Shown piece by piece: positions 7,794 through 14,565 of a DNA stretch of 23,954 nt. This DNA comes from GCA-003244245 sp035463315. GTDB taxonomy: Bacteria; Actinomycetota; Actinomycetes; Mycobacteriales; Pseudonocardiaceae. Position 1 is the first letter of the stretch. Every line of letters starts with the position of its first letter. The stretch covers positions 1 to 23,954 of the forward strand of contig DATHTJ010000103.1 in assembly GCA_035463315.1 (NCBI GenBank). Reading direction: 5' to 3'. A program made the position numbers and the translations under genes. The notes under the pieces were generated by a model, which was not told the DNA's origin, did not search any database, and saw nothing but the letters and a program-made list of their open reading frames with translations.

Positions 7794-7809
7794 TCGAACT
7801 GACGTTCGA
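7794..7809. promoter_or_regulatory. LexA/SOS box
   Basis: TCGAAC-TGAC-GTTCGA is a perfect inverted repeat that matches the actinobacterial LexA operator consensus TCGAAC-N4-GTTCGA. It lies in the 74-base spacer between the divergent radical SAM gene (start 7781, minus) and the YibE/F-like gene (start 7856, plus), at promoter distance from both. LexA bound here would be expected to repress the radical SAM gene until DNA damage, and perhaps the membrane-protein gene too. Confidence 0.85.
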
Positions 7810-7855
7810 TCCGCTAAGAACGGGGGCGTGCTGAGCAGAGAGGGATACCCAGTCG

Positions 7856-9124
7856 ATGAGTGCAACTGACCGCAGAAGCGGCAGGCACCACTACCCGGGC
7901 GCCGCTGAACCGGCCAGCCCGGGCCTGGGCCACGGCCACGGGCACGGTCCGGCACCGCCGGCCTCTCGCCGGGTACGGATGGTGCTGGTCGCGGTGCTGG
8001 TGCCGGTTGCGCTAGCCACCCTGGTAGGGCTGTGGCTGACCTGGCCGGGTGACACGCCCCGCAGTGGGGCCGACATCGGGTTCGGGCAGCGGCCGGTGCA
8101 CGGCGAGGTGCTTGCGGCAGCCTCCGCCCCGTGCAGCAGCGGCAGTACCGGGATCGGTGGGGCCAGCCAGGCCAACAGGTGCATCTCGCTCGACGTGCAG
8201 CTCACCGACGGCGACTCACCGGGTGTGACGATCCAGCAGGTGCTACCCGACGAGCCGAGCACGCCACGGTTCACTGTCGGTGACCATGTGGTGCTCGCTT
8301 ACACCGGCGGGAATCCTTCCGAATCAGGGTCCTACCAGGTCCAGGATTTCCAGCGCGGCACCTCGATGCTGTGGCTGGTCGCGTTGTTCGTCGCCGCGGT
8401 GCTGCTGCTTGGCCGGTGGAGAGGTCTCGCGTCGCTGGTCGCGCTCGGCTTCAGCTTCCTGGTGCTGGTGATCTACCTGTTCCCGGCGCTCCTGACCGGC
8501 AGGGACCCGGTGATCGTCGGTGTGCTGGCCGCCAGCGTGATCATGTTTGGCGTGCTGTATCTCACCCACGGCGTCTCGGCTCGAACCTCCAGCGCAGTGC
8601 TGGGCACGGTGTTGAGCCTCGCCCTGATCGGCGTGCTGGGTATCGCTTTCTCCGCGGCAACCCAACTGACCGGACTGGACGACGACACCGGCAACCTCAT
8701 CAGAGTGCTTGGCCACGGGGTGGACGCCCGCGGGTTGCTGCTCGCCGGAATGATCATCGGTGCGCTGGGCGTGCTCGACGACGTCACGGTCACCCAAACC
8801 AGTGCGGTGTGGGAACTACGCCGGGCCAATCCTGCCCTGGGCGCCTGGGCGCTCTACACCGCCGCGGTGCGGATCGGACGGGACCACGTCTCCTCGGCGG
8901 TGAACACCCTGGCGCTGGCCTACGCCGGTGCCGCGTTACCCGTGCTGCTGACCTTCTCGCTGTCCGAACAGGTCTTCGGCACGCTGATCACCGCCCAAAA
9001 CATCGCCCAAGAGGTGGTGCGGACCCTGGTCGGCAGCATCGGGCTCGTCGCCGCTGTCCCGATCACCACGGCGATCGCCGCAGTCGTCGCCCATTGCGAC
9101 GAGATCGCCCCTGTGCCCAGCTAG
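7856..9124 (+). CDS. YibE/F-like multi-pass membrane protein
   Basis: This 422-residue protein belongs to the YibE/F family of integral membrane proteins of unknown biochemical function. Residues 1-39 form a cytoplasmic-looking tail with GHGHGHG (25-31). A first membrane helix lies at about 41-62. An extracytoplasmic domain (about 63-168) follows, with two cysteines (93, 109). Then come about six or seven hydrophobic helices (from about 170). The family signature GALGVLDDVTVTQ (302-314) and the motif GRDHVSSAVNTL (341-352) are present. The ATG at 7856 has GAGAGGG 9-15 bases upstream. Length is normal. It is transcribed divergently from the radical SAM gene, sharing the spacer with the SOS box. 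No function should be assumed; transport has been proposed for relatives. Confidence 0.88.
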   Translation: MSATDRRSGRHHYPGAAEPASPGLGHGHGHGPAPPASRRVRMVLVAVLVPVALATLVGLWLTWPGDTPRSGADIGFGQRPVHGEVLAAASAPCSSGSTGIGGASQANRCISLDVQLTDGDSPGVTIQQVLPDEPSTPRFTVGDHVVLAYTGGNPSESGSYQVQDFQRGTSMLWLVALFVAAVLLLGRWRGLASLVALGFSFLVLVIYLFPALLTGRDPVIVGVLAASVIMFGVLYLTHGVSARTSSAVLGTVLSLALIGVLGIAFSAATQLTGLDDDTGNLIRVLGHGVDARGLLLAGMIIGALGVLDDVTVTQTSAVWELRRANPALGAWALYTAAVRIGRDHVSSAVNTLALAYAGAALPVLLTFSLSEQVFGTLITAQNIAQEVVRTLVGSIGLVAAVPITTAIAAVVAHCDEIAPVPS

Positions 9125-9132
9125 CCCACCGA

Positions 9133-9312
9133 CTAGGCACCGGACTTCTCCTGACGTGGTTGCGTGCATCTGGGAGATGCGGTCTTTGAACAGCGTGGTG
9201 GCGATGGCCGCCCGGTAGCCTTGGCGTACCCGGTGGCCATGAACGCCGCAACCTCCTCATGCTGCACCAGGAAGAACCGCACCCGCTCCTGGCAGCGCCG
9301 CGATCCGCTCCA
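9133..9312 (-). pseudogene. TPP-dependent enzyme remnant (pyruvate oxidase-like N-terminal scrap)
   Basis: Nucleotides 9208-9288 on the minus strand encode ERVRFFLVQHEEVAAFMATG followed by YAKATGR. This is the hallmark N-terminal segment of thiamine-pyrophosphate enzymes of the pyruvate oxidase/acetolactate synthase class, with the conserved catalytic Glu in HEE. A preceding stretch MERIAALPG lies in a different frame (around 9286-9312), so a frameshift is visible. After the GR the family match ends and the frame runs to a stop at 9133. There is no start codon with a ribosome site. I infer a decayed gene. The exact enzyme cannot be named from 27 residues. Confidence 0.6.
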
Positions 9313-9378
9313 TGCCGGCTAGCTACCCGAATCCGGCAGCCGGCAACCGCGTTAGCTCCGAGGTGTTCGGAACTCCGC

Positions 9379-9555
9379 TCAGTCCCGTGGGTAGTCCTCG
9401 GTGTCGTCGCCGCCTAGACGGCGGTGCTGCTCGACCGCGTCGGCGGGATCGACCTCGGTGGGAAGTTCGCTGAGGTCATCTTCGCGGTCCTCGACATCAT
9501 CGATCGGCATCTGCTGCTCGACGACGTCGGCATTGGGCAGTTCGGCGCTACTCAT
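9379..9555 (-). CDS. Small acidic protein, 58 residues
   Basis: An ATG at 9553-9555 preceded by a strong GAGGAG six bases upstream opens a 58-codon frame ending in TGA. The product begins MSSAELPNADVVEQQ and is very acidic, with two similar segments: ADVVEQQMPIDD (9-20) and ADAVEQHRRLGG (38-49). I recall small actinobacterial hypothetical proteins with repeated AD-x-x-EQ motifs of this kind; their function is unknown. No membrane helix or signal peptide is present, so it is probably cytosolic. It is intact although its neighbours on both sides are decayed gene scraps. Its small size makes it easy to miss. Confidence 0.75.
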   Translation of the reverse strand: MSSAELPNADVVEQQMPIDDVEDREDDLSELPTEVDPADAVEQHRRLGGDDTEDYPRD

Positions 9556-9657
9556 GGAACTCCTCTACGTGATCATGGGCGCGTATCGCCACCCTTCCAC
9601 GAGGACCGGTGGGGATAAGCCCGGTGGGCTGGCCCGCACCGTCATCTCACGGTTGCC

Positions 9658-9804
9658 TCAGGTGGCGAGCGGCACTCCCGGCAGGCCGAGGCCAGCGCGG
9701 CCCGCCGACCTGATCTCGGGCTGATCCCACCCTATCTCCCCAGTGAAGACCACCGCATCGAGGCGAGCCAAGCTCCCCGAACTCCTCCTCAGCACCGCGT
9801 CGGT
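9658..9804 (-). pseudogene. Acetate kinase C-terminal remnant
   Basis: On the minus strand the frame encodes LARLDAVVFTGEIGWDQPEI followed by RSAGRAGLGLPGVPLA and then a stop. The pattern LDA-VVFTG-IG---PE-R----GL---GV-L is the conserved nucleotide-binding tail of acetate/propionate kinases. The frame remains open up to 9984, but residues there do not resemble the family and there is no plausible start. The rest of a roughly 390-residue enzyme is absent. Acetate kinase makes ATP and acetate from acetyl phosphate. Together with the nearby TPP-enzyme scrap it suggests a lost acetyl-phosphate pathway. Confidence 0.6.
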
Positions 9805-9970
9805 GCCGGATCGTCCTGTGGTCGCGACCGAGTCCGCCACCTGCCGCGGGTATCTGGTGACCGAACCCGACCAGCCCGCCGCGGACGAGATCGCGTATAC
9901 CCGGGAGGAATGAGCAAATGCGACCATCATGTCAACCGGCCGGGGTGGTACGAGGATATGAGGAGCAGGG

Positions 9971-10063
9971 ATGGCCGACATCACGCAGCCGATCCTGGAT
10001 GATCATGAGATGTTCCGCCGGAAGTCGGGGCATAGACCGTCTCCCTCAGCGACAGGTAGTTGA
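9971..10063 (+). pseudogene. Truncated hemerythrin-domain protein start
   Basis: An ATG with GAGGAGCAGGG just upstream begins MADITQPILDDHEMFRR, which matches the start of actinobacterial hemerythrin HHE-domain proteins (DI--LI--DH--FRR), including the first His of the di-iron site. After about 17 residues the match ends and a stop follows at residue 31. The three other HHE helices are missing. The translation start region is intact, so the short frame may still be translated. Its stop is three bases before the next start codon, at 10067. Confidence 0.5.
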
Positions 10064-10066
10064 GCC

Positions 10067-10609
10067 ATGCTTCGGACGTGGCGCTTCGTGACAATCCTGC
10101 TCGCTGCACTCGGCCTGACGCTCGGCGCAGCGCATGCGCTCGAACTGCCCCCCAAGATGAACTATGACGCGGAGATGTACACCGCGGTCACCAGCACGCT
10201 CTACCGGCTGTTCGGATCGGTCGGGGCCGTCATCCAGAGTGCCGCCATACTCGCGGCCCTCGTGCTCACGTTCGTGGTTCGCGGCCGTCCCGCCTTCCGC
10301 CTGACGCTCCTTGGCGCGCTCGGCCTCGTGCTCTCGCTCGTGCTGTGGGGTGCACTCGTCGCGCCGGTGAACGCCGAATGGCTCCGGGTCATGGAGTCGG
10401 CACCTGAGTCTGTTGCCGAGGCGTACCTGCGGCTGCGCCCGCGGTGGGAGTACGGGCACGTGGCAGCCTTCGCCGCCTGGCTCATCGGATTCGGTCTGCT
10501 CGTGCTCTCTGTCCTGCGGGAAACACCAGCAGAGCGATCGACAGCGGTACGGCGTGACAATGCGCTCCGGCCAACCGGCTCCGGCAGCGGCCGAGGTGCC
10601 CAACCCTGA
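10067..10609 (+). CDS. DUF1772-like four-helix membrane protein
   Basis: The 180-residue protein has four predicted membrane helices, at about 7-25, 53-71, 79-99 and 130-150. The segment AAHALELPPKMNYDAEMY (about 21-38) and the overall layout resemble DUF1772 (anthrone-oxygenase-like) proteins, whose function is unknown in most bacteria. A weak purine stretch (ACAGG) precedes the ATG. It starts three bases after the stop of the hemerythrin scrap, so it may be translationally coupled to that remnant. The C-terminal 30 residues are polar and probably cytoplasmic. It converges on coaE with a gap of 34 bases and no evident terminator. Confidence 0.72.
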   Translation: MLRTWRFVTILLAALGLTLGAAHALELPPKMNYDAEMYTAVTSTLYRLFGSVGAVIQSAAILAALVLTFVVRGRPAFRLTLLGALGLVLSLVLWGALVAPVNAEWLRVMESAPESVAEAYLRLRPRWEYGHVAAFAAWLIGFGLLVLSVLRETPAERSTAVRRDNALRPTGSGSGRGAQP

Positions 10610-10643
10610 CCGGGACGGAGACCACGGCAACACCTGATCCATG

Positions 10644-11840
10644 TCACGGCGGGAGGGGGGAGCCCACCCACCAGCCGGTTCGGGCAGCCCACCGCTGCGC
10701 CTGATCCAGCACGCTGGACAGGAACGGGGTCTTGGCCGTGGCATAAGCTTCCATGCTGTCCCACCGCTGTGCCACCAGCCGGTGCTTGAGTTCGGCGTAC
10801 TCCCGAACACCGGCTGGATGGGCCCGCAGCCAGTCCCGCAGCAGCAGAGTTTCCCGCCAGGTCGGGGAGTCGGCGGGCCGGATGTGGCAGTTGACGGCCC
10901 GAGCGGGATCAGCGTTGGTCGCCATCGCCTTGTCCCGGGTAGTGCCGTCCCTGGCGTTGTCCCACCACCGACCGGCCAGCCTGATCAGCCCTACCGCGCT
11001 GAGGTCCGCTGCTAGGCACTTCGCCACCTCGAGATCGGAGACGACCACTTGCACGTCCAACACGTCTTTCGCGTCCAGACCAGGGACGGACGTCGAGCCG
11101 ATGTGATCGATGCGCAAAGCTCGCCCGGCCGCGACTCCCCCGACCCGGGTGATCACCCGCTGCGCCTGCAGCGGCCAAGTGGCGTCGGGCGCAACCAGGA
11201 CCGGGGCCGCGGCCCTCGGCGCCTGGCGGCGATGACGCAGGTTGTCCTCGAAGGGCACCAGCCGCTGCGTCCATAACCGGTCCACCGCGGCGAACGTGCG
11301 GTCCCGGCTGCCGCTGTTGTCGAGCCACACGTCCGCGACCGCGTGCCGCTGCTCGTCGGTGGCTTGTGCCGTGATCCGCGCGGTAGCGTCGGACTCCGCC
11401 ATGCCGCGCTGCGCGACCAGCCGGCCGACCCGCACCTCAGCGTCCGCATGCACCACGACGACCAGCGGGAACCCCGTAGCCAGCCCCGCCTCGACCAGCA
11501 GCGGGACGTCCTGCACCACGATGGCGTCGGGCGGCGCAGTCTCGAGCAACTCGGCGGTGCGTGCGGCGACCAGCGGATGCACGATGGCATTGAGCCGCCC
11601 TCGGGCGGCCGCGTCATCGAAGACCTGCGCGGCCAAGGCTGACCGGTCCAGACCGCCGTCCTCGGCACGGATCTCCGCGCCGAACTCGTCCACCACGGCA
11701 CGCAGCCCCTCGGTACCGGGCTCAACGACCTCGCGAGCGATCCGGTCCGAGTCGACGATCCACGCCCCCCGCTGTGCGAGCCGGGACGCCACCGTCGACT
11801 TACCGGATCCGATCCCTCCGGTCAGTGCCACCCTCAGCAT
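10644..11840 (-). CDS. coaE: Dephospho-CoA kinase fused to a GrpB (UPF0157) domain
   Basis: The product has 398 residues. The N-terminal half (1 to about 200) is dephospho-CoA kinase, the last step of coenzyme A synthesis (ATP-dependent 3'-phosphorylation of dephospho-CoA). It has P-loop GGIGSGKST (8-16), the following DSD (30-32) and the LID region with QRGMAESDATARI (144-156). The C-terminal half (about 215-385) is a GrpB/UPF0157 nucleotidyltransferase-like domain, with IDHIGSTSVPGLDAKDVLDV (244-263) and a later VNCHIRP. The same fusion occurs in mycobacterial CoaE (about 407 residues), so it is normal for the group. The ATG at 11838-11840 has no strong ribosome site. It follows rpsA on the same strand with a spacer of 58 bases that contains a tandem repeat, matching the conserved rpsA-coaE order. 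Confidence 0.95.
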   Translation of the reverse strand: MLRVALTGGIGSGKSTVASRLAQRGAWIVDSDRIAREVVEPGTEGLRAVVDEFGAEIRAEDGGLDRSALAAQVFDDAAARGRLNAIVHPLVAARTAELLETAPPDAIVVQDVPLLVEAGLATGFPLVVVVHADAEVRVGRLVAQRGMAESDATARITAQATDEQRHAVADVWLDNSGSRDRTFAAVDRLWTQRLVPFEDNLRHRRQAPRAAAPVLVAPDATWPLQAQRVITRVGGVAAGRALRIDHIGSTSVPGLDAKDVLDVQVVVSDLEVAKCLAADLSAVGLIRLAGRWWDNARDGTTRDKAMATNADPARAVNCHIRPADSPTWRETLLLRDWLRAHPAGVREYAELKHRLVAQRWDSMEAYATAKTPFLSSVLDQAQRWAARTGWWVGSPLPP

Positions 11841-11857
11841 CGCGCAATGGTGACACT

Positions 11858-11895
11858 GACCGGATCAAGTAAATTGGACCGGATCAAGTAAATTG
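11858..11895. repeat. Perfect 2 x 19-base tandem repeat between rpsA and coaE
   Basis: GACCGGATCAAGTAAATTG occurs twice with no gap (11858-11876 and 11877-11895). It fills almost all of the spacer between the rpsA stop (11899) and coaE start (11840). The unit is AT-richer than its surroundings. It may be a recent duplication, a regulator site, or a mobile-element end remnant. Confidence 0.9.
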
Positions 11896-11898
11896 GGC

Positions 11899-13368
11899 CT
11901 ACACGCCCCCGGAAAGCTTCTCCCGCAGGGCCGCTAGCTGCTCGTCACTGGCGAGCGAGCCGGAGCCGGCGCTGCTGGGGGTAGTAGGAGCCTCGGTGGT
12001 CTCCGAGGAGTAGTTCTGGTCTCCGGGCACCTCCGACTCAGCCTCGGTCGCCTTGACGACCTGCTTGCGGTGCTGCTCGAAGCGGATCTGGGCCTCGGCG
12101 TAGGAGCGCTCCCACTCCTGGCGCTGCTTCTCGTAGCCCTCCAGCCAGTCATTGGACTCTGGGTCGAAGCCATCGGGATAGATGTAGTTGCCCTCGTTGT
12201 CGTACTCGGCGGTCATGCCGTACTGCGTCGGGTCGAACTCCATCTCCGGAGACAACCCCTCGTTGGCCTGCTTGAGGGATAGCGAGATCCGGCGCCGGTC
12301 CAGGTCGATATCGATAACCTTGACCATGACGTCGTCACCAACCTGCACGACCTGCTCCGGGATCTCGACGTGCCGCGCCGCCAGCTCCGAGATGTGCACC
12401 AGACCCTCAATGCCCTCCTCGACCCGGACGAACGCGCCGAAAGGCACCAGCTTGGTAGCCTTACCAGGCACGATCTGCCCGATCTGGTGGGTGCGGGCGA
12501 ACTGCCGCCACGGATCTTCCTGGGTCGCCTTGAGCGACAGCGACACCCGTTCGCGGTCCAGGTCGACGTCAAGCACCTCGACGGTGACCTCCTGGCCGAC
12601 CTCGACGACCTCGCTGGGGTGGTCGATGTGCTTCCAGGACAGCTCGGAGACGTGCACCAGACCGTCCACACCACCGAGATCCACGAACGCACCGAAATTG
12701 ACGATGGACGAGACCTGGCCCTTGCGGACCTGACCCTTGGCCAGCTGGTTGAGGAACTCGCTGCGCACCTCGGACTGGGTCTGCTCCAGCCAAGCGCGAC
12801 GCGAGAGCACCACATTGTTGCGGTTCTTGTCCAGCTCAATGATCTTGGCTTCGAGCTCGCGACCCACGTAGGGCTGAAGGTCGCGGACCCGCCGCATCTC
12901 GACCAGCGAGGCAGGCAGGAAGCCGCGTAGCCCGATGTCGAGGATCAGACCGCCCTTGACGACCTCGATGACGGTGCCCTTGACTGGCTCCTCGTTCTCC
13001 TTGAGAGCCTCAATGTTGCCCCAGGCGCGCTCGTACTGGGCACGCTTCTTGGACAGGATCAGCCGGCCTTCCTTGTCCTCCTTCTGGAGAACAAGGGCCT
13101 CGACCTCGTCGCCCACCGCCACGACGTCCGCGGGGTCGACATCGTGTTTGATGGACAGCTCCCGCGACGGGATAACGCCCTCAGTCTTGTAGCCAATGTC
13201 GAGCAGCACTTCGTCACGGTCGACCTTGACGATGGTGCCTTCGACGATGTCGCCATCGTTGAAGTACTTGATAGTCTTGTCGATGGCGGCGAGGAAATCC
13301 TCCTCCGTCCCGATGTCGTTGATCGCGACCTGCTGCGTGGACGGGGCGGCGGTGGTGTGGGTGGACAT
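11899..13368 (-). CDS. rpsA: 30S ribosomal protein S1
   Basis: From ATG 13368 the product has 489 residues, close to the roughly 480 of mycobacterial S1. It carries four S1 RNA-binding domains, at about 38-108, 126-191, 212-281 and 297-366; the last two contain near-identical VNFGAFVDLGGVDGLVHVSE and VPFGAFVRVEEGIEGLVHIS. The C-terminal tail (about 370-489) is acidic and low in complexity, as in actinobacterial S1 proteins. S1 helps mRNA binding on the 30S subunit; in mycobacteria it is also linked to trans-translation. The frame remains open upstream to 13743, but those 125 residues do not resemble S1 and overlap the divergent methyltransferase gene. Fifty-eight bases separate it from coaE downstream; the two may be cotranscribed. 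Confidence 0.97.
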   Translation of the reverse strand: MSTHTTAAPSTQQVAINDIGTEEDFLAAIDKTIKYFNDGDIVEGTIVKVDRDEVLLDIGYKTEGVIPSRELSIKHDVDPADVVAVGDEVEALVLQKEDKEGRLILSKKRAQYERAWGNIEALKENEEPVKGTVIEVVKGGLILDIGLRGFLPASLVEMRRVRDLQPYVGRELEAKIIELDKNRNNVVLSRRAWLEQTQSEVRSEFLNQLAKGQVRKGQVSSIVNFGAFVDLGGVDGLVHVSELSWKHIDHPSEVVEVGQEVTVEVLDVDLDRERVSLSLKATQEDPWRQFARTHQIGQIVPGKATKLVPFGAFVRVEEGIEGLVHISELAARHVEIPEQVVQVGDDVMVKVIDIDLDRRRISLSLKQANEGLSPEMEFDPTQYGMTAEYDNEGNYIYPDGFDPESNDWLEGYEKQRQEWERSYAEAQIRFEQHRKQVVKATEAESEVPGDQNYSSETTEAPTTPSSAGSGSLASDEQLAALREKLSGGV

Positions 13369-13543
13369 GCGGTGGGGTGCTCCGAAGGGATAGAGTCGTC
13401 GGTGGGCAGTGTCGTGTCGCTGTTGTCCGGTGCGCGCACAGCTCTGCTGGCGGTACAACCCCCCGCAGGGCCCCTGTGTTCCGGGATGCGACGTGCTGAG
13501 CCAGCTCGACAACCCGGGCCGCGCGAAACTACAGCGCAAGTCG

Positions 13544-13573
13544 ATCGTACCCAGGCTGGAGTCCGGGCAGCAA
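13544..13573 (-). promoter_or_regulatory. Likely rpsA promoter
   Basis: On the minus strand TTGCTG (13568-13573) and TACGAT (13544-13549) are separated by 18 bases, a good fit to an actinobacterial housekeeping promoter (TTGnnn, TAnnnT). It would give rpsA a leader of about 170 bases, leaving room for leader-based control. It lies upstream of the divergent methyltransferase start at 13619. Confidence 0.45.
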
Positions 13574-13618
13574 ACCCAACCCCCCGCATTCACCTGCCCC
13601 TTCTGAAAGACTGCCCCC

Positions 13619-14482
13619 GTGACAGGCGCGCCGCAACCACGAGACGACGAGTGCGGGACACGCCACGGGCGCGCTGAGGCGTTGCTGGGCACCGTCGGCG
13701 TGGTGAAACGGCTGGTCAGCGCTGCGGACACAGTGGCCGCCAATCGCCGCTGGTGGGACGCCGACGCTGCGGACTACCTCGCCGAACACGCCGACTTCCT
13801 GGGGCGGGTGGATTTCGTGTGGTGCCCGGAGGGGCTTCGTGAGGCGGACGCCGGCCTGCTCGGCGAGCTGTCGAACCGCCGCGTGCTCGAGGTCGGTTGT
13901 GGGTCGGCGCCGTGCGCCCGCTGGCTGGCCACCCAGGGCGCGCGGGTCGTCGGCCTGGACCTGTCGGCTGCCATGCTGCGGCACGCGGTACAGGCGGCGC
14001 GCGAAACCGGGCTTCCCGTCCCGCTGGTGCAGGCTGACGCCGGTCGATTGCCCTTCGCCGACAACAGTTTCGACCTGGCCTGCTCGGCGTTCGGCGCGGT
14101 GCCGTTCGTCGCGGACTCAGCCGCGGTGATGCGGGAGGTCGCGCGGGTGCTGCGCCCCGGCGGTCGGTGGATCTTCGCAGTGACCCACCCGCTGCGCTGG
14201 ATCTTCCCCGACGATCCAGGGGAGGCCGGCTTGACGGTGGCGCAGTCCTATTTCGACCGCACCCCCTATACCGAGGTGGACAGCGCGGGCAACCCCACCT
14301 ACGTGGAGCACCACCGCACCTTGGGCGACCGCGTCAGGGAAATCGTCGCCGCCGGGTTGGTCTTGGAGGACCTGGTGGAGCCAGAATGGCCGCCCAGCTT
14401 GCACCGCGAATGGGGCCAATGGAGCCCGCTGCGTGGCGCGCTGTTCCCCGGAACCGCGATCTTCTGCTGCCGTCTCGGCTGA
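13619..14482 (+). CDS. Class I SAM-dependent methyltransferase
   Basis: The 287-residue frame starts with GTG; a second GTG pair at 13700-13705 would give about 259-260 residues, and either start is possible. The Rossmann methyltransferase core has motif I VLEVGCGSAPCARWL (89-103) with the acidic residue after strand 2 in VVGLDLSAAML (110-120). Later motifs are ADAGRLPFADNSFDLACSAF and VLRPGGRWIF. This is the methyltransf_11/UbiE-like fold, which methylates small molecules, but the substrate cannot be deduced. The segment ANRRWWDADAADYLAEHADF near the N terminus is typical of an actinobacterial group often found next to rpsA. It diverges from rpsA and converges on polA, separated from it by a strong hairpin. 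Confidence 0.9.
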   Translation: MTGAPQPRDDECGTRHGRAEALLGTVGVVKRLVSAADTVAANRRWWDADAADYLAEHADFLGRVDFVWCPEGLREADAGLLGELSNRRVLEVGCGSAPCARWLATQGARVVGLDLSAAMLRHAVQAARETGLPVPLVQADAGRLPFADNSFDLACSAFGAVPFVADSAAVMREVARVLRPGGRWIFAVTHPLRWIFPDDPGEAGLTVAQSYFDRTPYTEVDSAGNPTYVEHHRTLGDRVREIVAAGLVLEDLVEPEWPPSLHREWGQWSPLRGALFPGTAIFCCRLG

Positions 14483-14489
14483 TCGCCGC

Positions 14490-14547
14490 CATTCGGAGCC
14501 GAATCGCGGTCTGGCCTGGTGCCAGGAGCGCTATTCGGCTCCGAATG
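14490..14547. terminator. Nested hairpin between convergent methyltransferase and polA
   Basis: A 15-base perfect inverted repeat, CATTCGGAGCCGAAT (14490-14504) and ATTCGGCTCCGAATG (14533-14547), encloses a second stem, CTGGC-CTGGT-GCCAG (14511-14525). Each outer arm is also almost self-complementary (ATTCGG-AG-CCGAAT), so alternative cruciform folds are possible. It sits just after the methyltransferase stop and just before the polA stop codon on the other strand, so a two-way terminator is the simplest reading. It lacks a T-tract, as is common in high-GC actinobacteria. Confidence 0.65.
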
Positions 14548-14565
14548 ACGGCCACCGGCTCAGGC

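Noticed and set aside
7782..7955. N-terminal extension of the radical SAM protein
   Set aside because: It would cover the SOS box and the start of the divergent gene; family similarity begins at 7781.
8371..9189. Plus-strand 272-codon frame
   Set aside because: Arg/Gly-rich shadow frame of the YibE/F-like gene.
9746..9916. Plus-strand GTG-started frame ending in AADEIAYTREE
   Set aside because: Looks somewhat coding, but the opposite strand carries the acetate-kinase tail and I recognise no family; kept only as a note.
13369..13743. 125-residue extension of ribosomal protein S1
   Set aside because: Not S1-like, Arg/Cys-rich, and overlaps the divergent methyltransferase and the likely promoter.
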